The position numbers and the translations under genes were made by a program. The notes below the pieces were generated by a model that was not told the origin of the DNA, ran no database searches, and saw only the letters and a program-made list of their open reading frames with translations. From Mycobacterium lehmannii (GTDB taxonomy: Bacteria > Actinomycetota > Actinomycetes > Mycobacteriales > Mycobacteriaceae): a stretch of 38,700 nucleotides of DNA. Positions 31,625-38,700 of the stretch are shown one piece after another (within the stretch, counting starts at the first letter, position 1; each line of letters starts with the position of its first letter). Location: assembly GCF_002245535.1 (NCBI RefSeq), contig NZ_NKCN01000033.1, positions 1 to 38,700 on the forward strand, in the 5' to 3' direction.

Positions 31625-32965
31625 CTAACCGAGCCAGTCCAGGACCGCGGCCGCCGTCCACGACTGCTGCATGCTGCCCAGTGGCTCGCCGGTGAAGGGT
31701 TCGTAGTATTCGGCAAACGTCCCGTCGCTGGCCTGGCGCAGTCCCTCCTGGCGCAATAGACGCGCGCGTTCGGCCCAGCCGCGGCGCGCGAAGCACCACG
31801 AGAACAGCCACGTCATCACCGGCCACACCGGCCCGCGCCAGTATTCGCGCGGGCGGAATTCGCGCGACACCGGCGAGGTGGACGGAATGCAGGCGTACTT
31901 GAGGTCGGGGTGAGCGCAGAAGCGTGGGCCCTCCAGCAGCTTCACCAGCGTGCGTTCCTTGTCGTGGGGCAGACCGCCGCACAACAGCGGGGCGAACTGC
32001 GCGACCGTTTCGGTGGCCACCCACTTGCCGGTTCGCACGTCGAAATCCCGTGCTGCGCCTGTTCTTTCGTCCGTGGTGTCGATGACGCCGTCACGGAACC
32101 GCTGACCCCACGCGTAGAGGTCGCGGACGTCGGCGCGGGGGCGGCCGTAGTCCTCGCCGATCTCTGCGAGCACGTCGCAGGCGACCGCGAGGATAGCTGA
32201 GACGAAGACGTCCTCGACCGCGAAACTCATGACCTTGGGCAGCAATTCGTCGTCGTAGCGCGCCGACTTCATCTCCTCGAGCAGCCACAAGTAGCGGTCG
32301 TACTCGAGGTCGGACGGGCGCTGGGTCGCGTCGGTGACGATCGTGTTGTCCTCGCGCTGGTACTCGGGCACGTTGCCCGGAATCACGTTGGCATAGGCGC
32401 TGTCCCAGCGTGGGGAGTTGTCCATACCGGATTCCCAGCCGTGGTACAGCGTGACGCGGCCGTGTTCTTTCGGGTCGCGGGCCTCGGCGAGCCAGCGGTG
32501 CCACTTGACGAGGTCGGACCAGCGGCGGTCCAGGAACGCCTCGGCCACAGCGCGGGTGGAGCGGCCGCGGGTGCGGGCGTGATCGAGGATTCGCTGCACG
32601 GCGATCGCATGCACCGGCGGCTGGGTGATACCGGACGTGTGCCGGTTGCGGGGTGCGTGCGCGGCCAGTGCGGACGTGGCCCAGCGTGCCGGGCCGGGAA
32701 AGTAGCCGTCGACACCGTTGGCGAAGACGATGTGCGGGATCATCCCGTTGGTCCACTGCGCCGAGAGCAGGGTGTCGAGTTCAACGACCGCGCGCTCGAC
32801 GCTCAGCGGGGCCAGCCCGATCGCCACGAACGCCGCGTCCCAGCTCCACATGTGCGGGTACAGCAGCGGCGCCGCGGTGGTCATGGTGCCCAGGTCGTTA
32901 CCCCGCAGCAGGTACGCGGCGCGGGCCGCGAGTTGGGTGGGCGCAAAGCTGTGGTCGGGTGGCAT
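31625..32965 (-). CDS. ggH: Glucosylglycerate hydrolase (GH63)
   Basis: 446 aa from ATG 32965; another in-frame ATG at 32974 would add three residues. The chosen start makes the catalytic residues fall at D43 (WSWDAAF) and E419 (TFAEYYE), the numbers known for the Mycolicibacterium hassiacum enzyme, which it resembles nearly throughout (QLAARAAYLLRGNDLGTM, YHGWESGMDNSPRWDS, REYWRGPVWPV). It cleaves glucosylglycerate, a compatible solute accumulated under nitrogen limitation, to glucose and glycerate when nitrogen returns. The gene is typical of rapidly growing mycobacteria and absent from M. tuberculosis. Divergent from the SDR gene with a 53-bp gap. Confidence 0.93.
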   Translation of the reverse strand: MPPDHSFAPTQLAARAAYLLRGNDLGTMTTAAPLLYPHMWSWDAAFVAIGLAPLSVERAVVELDTLLSAQWTNGMIPHIVFANGVDGYFPGPARWATSALAAHAPRNRHTSGITQPPVHAIAVQRILDHARTRGRSTRAVAEAFLDRRWSDLVKWHRWLAEARDPKEHGRVTLYHGWESGMDNSPRWDSAYANVIPGNVPEYQREDNTIVTDATQRPSDLEYDRYLWLLEEMKSARYDDELLPKVMSFAVEDVFVSAILAVACDVLAEIGEDYGRPRADVRDLYAWGQRFRDGVIDTTDERTGAARDFDVRTGKWVATETVAQFAPLLCGGLPHDKERTLVKLLEGPRFCAHPDLKYACIPSTSPVSREFRPREYWRGPVWPVMTWLFSWCFARRGWAERARLLRQEGLRQASDGTFAEYYEPFTGEPLGSMQQSWTAAAVLDWLG

Positions 32966-33018
32966 CCGTTCCATGATGCGACGCTTCGCCGCCGAACGCA
33001 GGTCGGTAGGGTTTCGAC

Positions 33019-33684
33019 ATGCCGACCGCGATGATCACGGGTGCCTCACGGGGGCTCGGGACGGCGATCGCCACGGCGCTCGCCGACAGCCACACGCTGT
33101 TTCTGGCCGGGCGACCGTCGGCGGCGCTCGACGAGGTTGCCGCGCAGTTCGGCGCGACCACGTGGCCGATCGACCTGGCTGACGTCTCCGGTATCGAGGC
33201 CGCGGTCGAGCCGATCGTCGAGCTCGACGTGCTGATCCACAATGCCGGGGTGGCGTTCCCTGGCCGGGTCGCCGAGTCCACCGTCGACGAGTGGCGCACC
33301 TCCATGGAGGTCAATGTCATTGGCGCGGTTGCCCTTACGCTCGCGCTGTTGCCAGCGTTGCGGGCCGCAGGCGGACACGTGCTGTTCGTGAACTCGGGGT
33401 CGGGGATCAACGCGTCGCCGGGATTGGCGTCGTATTCGGCCAGCAAGTTCGCCTTGCGGTCGTTCGCCGACTCGCTGCGGGCCGATGAGCCGTCGCTGCG
33501 TGTGACGTCGGTGCACCCGGGCCGGATCGCCACGGAGATGCAAGAGGGTCTGGTCGCCTACGAGGGCGGGGAGTACGACCCGTCACGGTTTCTGAGCCCG
33601 CAGAGTGTGGCGAAGGTGATCGCCGATGCGGTGCACACGCCGCCGGACGCCCACATGCACGAGGTCATCGTCCGCCCCCGCTAG
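33019..33684 (+). CDS. Short-chain dehydrogenase/reductase
   Basis: 221 aa from ATG 33019. Classical SDR landmarks: TGASRGLG cofactor loop near the N-terminus, NAG in the middle (VLIHNAGVAF), the active-site Ser region (VNSGSG) and YSASK catalytic Tyr-Lys. VTSVHPGRIATEM is the usual post-catalytic motif. NAD(P)-dependent oxidoreductase of unknown substrate. Shares the divergent promoter region with ggH, so a link to that pathway is possible but not shown. Confidence 0.9.
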   Translation: MPTAMITGASRGLGTAIATALADSHTLFLAGRPSAALDEVAAQFGATTWPIDLADVSGIEAAVEPIVELDVLIHNAGVAFPGRVAESTVDEWRTSMEVNVIGAVALTLALLPALRAAGGHVLFVNSGSGINASPGLASYSASKFALRSFADSLRADEPSLRVTSVHPGRIATEMQEGLVAYEGGEYDPSRFLSPQSVAKVIADAVHTPPDAHMHEVIVRPR

Positions 33685-33689
33685 TAGTT

Positions 33690-33746
33690 CGGTGATTTCG
33701 GTGTAGTTTGTCGCGGGAGGCGCAACCAGCTACATCGAAATCGCCG
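33690..33746. terminator. Stem-loop between convergent genes, with wobble pairs
   Basis: Arms at 33690-33706 and 33730-33746 pair over 17 positions; the two deviations from perfect complement are G-U type, so the pairing holds as RNA read from the plus strand. The interior has CGCAACC opposite GTTTG. The stem covers the stop codon of the minus-strand gene. Confidence 0.65.
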
Positions 33747-34587
33747 ATTTGATGAGCGCTATCACGCGATCGGGGTACTCCGTGAGGTCGAGCCAGGTGA
33801 AGCGCAGCACCTGCCACCCCAGAAGGGTTATGTGGTTCTGTCGCACCCGATCCTGATGGAACTCGTCAGAACCGATATGGAACGCTAAGCCGTCAACTTC
33901 GATGGCGACCTTCGGGCCCTTAAATCCCACGTCGACGCGATATCTACCCACCGGGTAGTTCGCTTGCCACCCGGTGATCCTGGCTTCCCGGAGTAGCCTG
34001 AGCAGCAGCCGCTCGGCCGTCGATCGCGCGCCGTCCGACGCCGCCTGCAGAAGTACGCGCGCCGCGGGTGAACCGTAGCGGCCCTTGTTGCGGAGTTGGG
34101 CGCGCCACAAATCCCGCAGCGCTACATCCGCCTGGAGTGCGCGATCCATGATCTTTGCGCCATCGCGAGTCCGGACGGCGGCCTCAAGAACGGTCAATGG
34201 TCGGGAAGTGACGCGTAGCCCCTTGCATTCGACGATGTCCTCGGATGCAAGGTTCCGGCGGCGCAACCTCACGCCTCTGGGAGCTCGGCCGCTGCCGTTG
34301 CGAGGCATGGTGACTTCAACGATATTCGGTGCGAAACGGGTGAGGCTGTGCCACCACGCAGCTGTCAATCCGCTCGCGACGGCGGTCTCCCCGCAACTCC
34401 ACACCCCGACGCGTATACGCGCGGCGTCACTGAATGGACGGTCGTCGACGAAGAAGACGCCGCGTGCGCACTGCCGCCACAGTCCGGACCGCACGCGCCT
34501 GTGAACTGCGGACCTGCTCATCCCCATGAGGCGAGCCTGGCTGAGCGTCAGAACACCATCGTGCCGACGGAGATGATCGTTGAGCAC
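33730..34587 (-). CDS. AbiEi-type N-domain / DUF559 nuclease-like protein
   Basis: 285 aa from ATG 34587 or nearby. The N-terminal 50 residues are a winged helix of the AbiEi antitoxin type (LTLSQARLMGMSRSAVHRRVRSGLWRQCARGVFFV). The C-terminal 110 are a DUF559 / Vsr-like endonuclease fold (STAERLLLRLLREAR, YRVDVGFKGPKVAIEVDG, LLGWQVLRFTW) with the acidic residues of the nuclease core. This architecture is frequent in mycobacteria, often in many copies, and its role is not established; it is not accompanied by an AbiEii toxin. Lies 98 bp after leuS on the same strand, behind a stem-loop. Confidence 0.85.
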   Translation of the reverse strand: MLNDHLRRHDGVLTLSQARLMGMSRSAVHRRVRSGLWRQCARGVFFVDDRPFSDAARIRVGVWSCGETAVASGLTAAWWHSLTRFAPNIVEVTMPRNGSGRAPRGVRLRRRNLASEDIVECKGLRVTSRPLTVLEAAVRTRDGAKIMDRALQADVALRDLWRAQLRNKGRYGSPAARVLLQAASDGARSTAERLLLRLLREARITGWQANYPVGRYRVDVGFKGPKVAIEVDGLAFHIGSDEFHQDRVRQNHITLLGWQVLRFTWLDLTEYPDRVIALIKSAISM

Positions 34588-34632
34588 TTAGTGATGGACG
34601 CGACAACCGCTCCTCCGGTTCCCGGTGCCGCT

Positions 34633-34679
34633 ATTTCGGTGTCAATGGTTGCGCCAGTCGCAACCAACGACACCGAAAT
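34633..34679. terminator. Two-tier stem-loop after leuS
   Basis: Outer arms ATTTCGGTGTC (34633-34643) and GACACCGAAAT (34669-34679), inner arms GGTTGCG (34647-34653) and CGCAACC (34659-34665), loop of five bases. It starts seven bases after the leuS stop and precedes the next minus-strand gene. Confidence 0.75.
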
Positions 34680-34685
34680 CGCGCG

Positions 34686-37529
34686 TTAGACGACGATGTT
34701 GACGAGGCGGCCGGCCACCACGATCACCTTCTTCGGCGTCGCGCCGTTGATGAACGCCTGAACCTTCTCGTCGGCCAACGCGGCGGCCTCCAGCGCATCG
34801 GCGTCCGCGTCCGCCGCGACCGTCACCCGCCCGCGCACCTTCCCGTTTACCTGGACGGGGTACTCGACGGTGTCCTCGACCAGATACTGCGGGTCGGCCA
34901 CCGGGAACGGACCCTGCGCCAGCGACGATTCGTGACCCAGCCGACGCCACAGCTCCTCGGCCAGATGCGGGGCGAGCGGGGCGACCATCAACACCAGCGG
35001 CTCCAACGCCGCGCGCGCCGTCACCCCCTCCTTTGTCAGGTGGTTGGTGTACTCGATCAGTTTGGCCGCCGCGGTGTTGTTGCGCAGGCTCGTGTAATCG
35101 TCGGACACTCCGGCGATGGTGCGGTGCAACAACTTCAGCGTCGGCTCGTCGATCGCCTCGTGTTCGGCGACGCGGTTGGCGCCGGTCTCCTCGTCGACCA
35201 CCAGGCGCCACACCCGCTGCAGGAACCGGTGTGCGCCGACGACGTCCTTGGTGGCCCACGGCCGCGACGCCTCCAGTGGGCCCATCGACATCTCGTAAAC
35301 GCGAAGCGTGTCCGCACCGTAGTTGTCGCAGATCTCGTCGGGCGACACCGAGTTCTTCAGGCTCTTGCCGATCTTTCCGAACTCCTGGTAGACCTCGATC
35401 TCACCGTCGAGGGCCTGCCAGTAGAACTTGCCTTCCCGCTCAACCACTTCCGCCGCGGGCACGTATGCGCCGCGGGAGTCGGTGTAGGCGAACGCCTGGA
35501 TGTAGCCCTGGTTCACCAGCCGGCGATACGGCTCAGAAGAGCTGACGTGGCCGAGGTCGTAGAGCACCTTGTGCCAGAACCGCGCGTACAGCAGGTGCAG
35601 CACCGCGTGCTCGACGCCGCCGACGTACAGGTCGACACCACCCGGGTCGTCGGCGCCGTGTTCGAGGGGCCGCGGCCCCATCCAGTAGGCCTCGTTCTCC
35701 TTGGCGCACAACTCCTCTGAGTTGTGCGGGTCGGTGTAGCGCAGCTCGTACCAGGAGCTGGCGGCCCACTGCGGCATCACGTTGGTGTCGCGGGTGTAGC
35801 GCTTGAGCCCGTCGCCGAGATCCAGCTCTACGTTCACCCAGTCGGTGGCCTTGCCCAGCGGCGGCGACGGCTCACTGTCGGCGTCGTCTGGGTCGAACAG
35901 CACCGGCGAGTAGTCGGGTACGTCGGGCAGCTCGACCGGCAGCGCGGACTCCGGCAGCGCGTGCGCGCGGCCGTCCTCGTCGTAGACGATCGGGAACGGC
36001 TCGCCCCAATACCGCTGACGCGCGAAAAGCCAATCCCGAAGTTTGTATTCGACGCGCTCACGGGCGCGGCCCTCTGCCGCCAGCCGCGCGGTGATGGCCT
36101 CCTTCGCCGAGGCCACGCTCAGCCCGTTGAGGTAGTCGGAGTTGACGATCTCGCCTTCTCCGGTGTAGGGGTCCTGCGAAACATCGCCGCCGGCAACGAC
36201 TTCGACGATCGGCAGCGCGAACTCGGTCGCGAATTCCCAATCGCGCTGGTCATGTCCCGGCACCGCCATGATGGCTCCGGTGCCGTAGCCCAGCAGAACG
36301 TAGTCGGCGATGAAGATCGGAACGCGTTGACCGTTGGCGGGATTCGTCGCATACGCGCCGACGAACACACCGGTCTTGATCCTGTTCTCCTGCCGCTCCA
36401 GGTCCGACTTGGCCGCGATCGCAGCACGGTAGGCGGCGACGGCTTCAGCGGGCGTCGCGGCGCCGTACGTCCACCGCTCGTCGACACCGGCCGGCCACTG
36501 GTCGCCCACCAGCCTGTCGACCAGTTCATGTTCGGGCGCCAGCACCATGTACGTCGCGCCGAACAATGTGTCGGGGCGGGTGGTGAACACCTCGATGTCC
36601 CCGGCGTCGGTGCCGAACAGGACGGACGCCCCCGTCGACCGGCCGATCCAGTTGCGCTGCATGGTCTTGACCTTCTCCGGCCAGTCCAGCAGTTCGAGGT
36701 CGTCGAGCAGGCGATCGGAATATGCGGTGATGCGCATCATCCACTGTCGCAACCGTTTACGGAACACCGGGAAGTTTCCGCGCTCGCTGCGACCGTCGGA
36801 GGTGACCTCCTCGTTGGCCAGTACCGTGCCCAACCCCGGACACCAGTTCACCAGCGAGTCGGACTGATACACCAGCCGATAAGAGTCGATGACGTCGGCG
36901 CGCTCACCCTTCGACAAGTCCTTCCACGACCGGCCGTCGCCGAGGCTGCGCGTACCCGACTCGAACTGCTCGACCAGCTCCGCGATCGGCCGGGCCTTCT
37001 GTGCGGTCGGGTCGAACCACGCGTTGTAGATCTGCAGGAAGATCCATTGCGTCCACTTGTAGTAGTCGACGTCGGTGGTGGCGAAGCTTCGGCGCGAGTC
37101 GTGACCGAACCCCAGCCGGCCGAGCTGGCGCCTGAAGTTGACGATGTTGGCCTCGGTGCGAATCCGGGGATGCGTCCCGGTCTGGATGGCGTACTGCTCG
37201 GCAGGCAGGCCGAACGCGTCAAAACCCAAGGCGTGCAACACGTTATGCCCGGTCATCCGGAAGTACCTGGCGTAGACGTCGGTCGCGATGTAACCGAGCG
37301 GGTGCCCGACGTGCAGGCCTTCACCCGACGGATACGGGAACATGTCCAGGACGAACATCTTGTCCGGGGGCACCGGCGAACCGTCGGCGGGCGCCAGGGA
37401 CCCGACGGGGTTCGGCACGTGGAAGGTCCCCGCGTCGGCCCACCGCTGCTGCCAGGTGCGCTCGATCTGCCCGGCCAGCTCCGCGGTGTAGCGGTGCTGC
37501 GGGGTGTCTGTGGTCGGCGCGTCTGTCAC
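34686..37529 (-). CDS. leuS: Leucyl-tRNA synthetase
   Basis: 947 aa from GTG 37529. Class I synthetase: HIGH signature as HVGHPLGY near the N-terminus, the large CP1 editing domain in the middle (VFTTRPDTLFGATYMVLAPEH, and the GTGAIMAVPGHDQRD pocket), and KIGKS in place of KMSKS (EFGKIGKSLKNSVSPDE). The C-terminal part holds the anticodon-binding bundle (LAPHLAEELWRRLG) and the tRNA-binding extension. Charges tRNA-Leu and edits mischarged products. The intergenic region with the divergent mtc28-like gene (177 bp) shows no clear T-box. All key motifs are intact. Confidence 0.97.
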   Translation of the reverse strand: MTDAPTTDTPQHRYTAELAGQIERTWQQRWADAGTFHVPNPVGSLAPADGSPVPPDKMFVLDMFPYPSGEGLHVGHPLGYIATDVYARYFRMTGHNVLHALGFDAFGLPAEQYAIQTGTHPRIRTEANIVNFRRQLGRLGFGHDSRRSFATTDVDYYKWTQWIFLQIYNAWFDPTAQKARPIAELVEQFESGTRSLGDGRSWKDLSKGERADVIDSYRLVYQSDSLVNWCPGLGTVLANEEVTSDGRSERGNFPVFRKRLRQWMMRITAYSDRLLDDLELLDWPEKVKTMQRNWIGRSTGASVLFGTDAGDIEVFTTRPDTLFGATYMVLAPEHELVDRLVGDQWPAGVDERWTYGAATPAEAVAAYRAAIAAKSDLERQENRIKTGVFVGAYATNPANGQRVPIFIADYVLLGYGTGAIMAVPGHDQRDWEFATEFALPIVEVVAGGDVSQDPYTGEGEIVNSDYLNGLSVASAKEAITARLAAEGRARERVEYKLRDWLFARQRYWGEPFPIVYDEDGRAHALPESALPVELPDVPDYSPVLFDPDDADSEPSPPLGKATDWVNVELDLGDGLKRYTRDTNVMPQWAASSWYELRYTDPHNSEELCAKENEAYWMGPRPLEHGADDPGGVDLYVGGVEHAVLHLLYARFWHKVLYDLGHVSSSEPYRRLVNQGYIQAFAYTDSRGAYVPAAEVVEREGKFYWQALDGEIEVYQEFGKIGKSLKNSVSPDEICDNYGADTLRVYEMSMGPLEASRPWATKDVVGAHRFLQRVWRLVVDEETGANRVAEHEAIDEPTLKLLHRTIAGVSDDYTSLRNNTAAAKLIEYTNHLTKEGVTARAALEPLVLMVAPLAPHLAEELWRRLGHESSLAQGPFPVADPQYLVEDTVEYPVQVNGKVRGRVTVAADADADALEAAALADEKVQAFINGATPKKVIVVAGRLVNIVV

Positions 37530-37706
37530 GTGAACAGGGTATAAGGACCGATATCCGCCGTGCTTCGGCCACGGGTCGGTCTCGGTTGCATTGCGGGGAA
37601 GTCAGAACACGGTTGCAGGTCGGTTCCGACGCTGGTCGCCGTGCTTCACGGGTCGATACAGTCAGCGCCTGACCTCTTCCCGTGCAGTTCGGAAGGACCG
37701 ACGCAG

Positions 37707-38700
37707 ATGATCGAGATCGCCCCTCGCTGGCGGATATTGGCCGCAAGTGTGGCCACCGCCACCGCCGGCGTCCTCGGCTTCGCGGGCACGACCGCATCGG
37801 CCGAACCTCTCGTTCCGCAGCCACCCCAGCCCGCGTTGCCCACGGTCACGCAGACCGTCACGGTCACACCGAACGCCCAGCCCCTGACCCAACAGGGGGT
37901 GACCGCACCGGGTGTGACGTCTGCCACCGCGGGGACCCCGGCCGGCGCGGCGGCCCGAGCCGGCGCAGCAACTCCGGCGGGCGCGGCGACTCCGGCAGGC
38001 GCGACTCCCGGTGCGGCGATGCCGGCGGGAGCGGCGGCGCCCGCCGGTACCGCGACGGCACCTGCCGGAACCGCGGCCCCGGGCCTGGCCGCCCAACCCG
38101 TCCCCCCGGCGCCGGTCGCGACGATCATGCCCGCCACCTCCGGCACGCTCACCGAGTTCTTCGCCGACAAGGGAGTGAAACTCGAGCCGCAAAACAGCCG
38201 CGACTTCAAGGCCCTCACCATCGTGCTGCCAATGCCGCGCGGGTGGGAGCACGTCCCGGACCCGAACGTCCCCGATGCGTTCGCGGTGATCGCGGACCGG
38301 GTCGGCGGCAACGGGTTGTACACCTCGAACGCTCAGGTCGTGGTGTACAAGCTCGTCGGCGACTTCGACCCCAAAGAGGCGATCAGCCACGGCTTCATCG
38401 ACAGTCAGCAGCTGCCCGCATGGCGCAGCACCGACGCGTCGCTGGCCGAGTTCGGCGGCATGCCGTCGGCGTTGATCGAGGGAACCTACCGCGAGAACAA
38501 CATGACGCTGAACACCTCGCGGCGTCACGTCATCGCCGCCGCCGGACCGGACAAGTATCTGGTGTCGCTGTCCGTCACCACGAGCGTCGACCAGGTTGTT
38601 CCGGCCGCTGAGGCCACGGACGCAATCGTCAACGGTTTCCGGGTCACGGTCCCCGGGGCGCCCGCCGCAGCACCCCCCGCTGCGCCTGCCGCCCCCGGCG
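37707..38700 (+). CDS. Mtc28-like proline/alanine-rich secreted antigen (partial)
   Basis: Begins at ATG 37707 and is still open at the window end (331 codons seen). The signal peptide is MIEIAPRWRILAASVATATA with the cut after TTASA. A long Pro/Ala/Thr linker of degenerate TPAGAA/APAGTA units follows (about 70-145). The folded domain then matches M. tuberculosis Rv0040c closely (KGVKLEPQNSRDFKALTIVLPMP, WEHVPDPNVPDAFAVIADR, YTSNAQVVVYKLVGDFDP, YRENNMTLNTSRRHVIA), a LpqN/Mtc28-like fold. Secreted; function unknown, immunodominant in tuberculosis. A TACAGT -10 at 37657-37662 may be its promoter. Confidence 0.92.
   Translation, partial: MIEIAPRWRILAASVATATAGVLGFAGTTASAEPLVPQPPQPALPTVTQTVTVTPNAQPLTQQGVTAPGVTSATAGTPAGAAARAGAATPAGAATPAGATPGAAMPAGAAAPAGTATAPAGTAAPGLAAQPVPPAPVATIMPATSGTLTEFFADKGVKLEPQNSRDFKALTIVLPMPRGWEHVPDPNVPDAFAVIADRVGGNGLYTSNAQVVVYKLVGDFDPKEAISHGFIDSQQLPAWRSTDASLAEFGGMPSALIEGTYRENNMTLNTSRRHVIAAAGPDKYLVSLSVTTSVDQVVPAAEATDAIVNGFRVTVPGAPAAAPPAAPAAPG

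Noticed and set aside
35724..37544. 606-aa plus-strand frame across leuS
   Set aside because: Shadow frame of leuS with no family features.
37530..37706. T-box or other riboswitch before leuS
   Set aside because: The short gap lacks the conserved T-box core sequence and any specifier-type stem I can recognise.

Overview
The window reads as a chromosomal segment of a fast-growing mycobacterium (Mycolicibacterium type). Coding is very GC-rich with many GTG starts. From about 11.4 kb to the end, the gene order is the reverse complement of the Mycobacterium tuberculosis segment Rv0040c to Rv0058: mtc28-like antigen, leuS, MarR and GntR regulators, LLM oxidoreductase, Rv0045c-type esterase, ino1, PadR regulator, DUF1707 protein, Rv0049-type protein, ponA1, Rv0051-type membrane protein, rpsF-ssb-rpsR-rplI, dnaB. 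Genes absent from the M. tuberculosis order are interspersed: a thioesterase, an amino-acid-type ABC transporter, glucosylglycerate hydrolase, an SDR enzyme, an AbiEi/DUF559 protein and a broken hydrolase-cyclase gene.

1-11.4 kb: accessory island with visibly lower GC. Its core is a Tn7-like transposition module: tnsA, tnsB and tnsC in one minus-strand cluster, flanked by two different tniQ genes (one upstream on the same strand, one convergent and overlapping tnsC by 92 bp). Around it are an XRE repressor-like gene, an AbrB-like protein, a HigA-like orphan regulator, an IF2-N-domain protein that looks frameshifted, and several unknown small genes. One 16-bp motif, GCCCTACTAGTAGTAC, occurs three times exactly and once with three mismatches. 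The copies precede the XRE/tniQ1 pair, the 148-aa gene, tniQ2 and the 218-aa gene, so I infer one repressor-controlled regulon covering the element. The island ends a few bases after the dnaB stop codon; its other end lies outside the window.

11.4-14.96 kb: dnaB, interrupted by two inteins: a class 3 mini-intein in the Walker A motif and a full LAGLIDADG intein near the 3' end. A perfect mycobacterial SOS box and a run of DnaA-box-like 9-mers lie upstream. 14.96-16.62 kb: the ribosomal/ssb operon rpsF-ssb-rpsR-rplI with a strong terminator hairpin. 16.76-17.5 kb: a cyclase pseudogene. 17.5-22.3 kb: three overlapping minus-strand genes (Rv0049-like, ponA1, Rv0051-like) for cell-wall and membrane functions. 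22.4-31.6 kb: a run of plus-strand metabolic, regulatory and transport genes. 31.6-38.7 kb: ggH, SDR, AbiEi/DUF559, leuS and the start of an mtc28-like secreted antigen that runs off the window.

Five two-tier stem-loops sit at gene ends between 17.5 and 34.7 kb; in three of them outer arms of different sequence enclose a shared GTTGCG/CGCAAC inner arm. The best candidate for something undescribed is the dnaB-adjacent Tn7-like element with two TniQ proteins and its shared operator.
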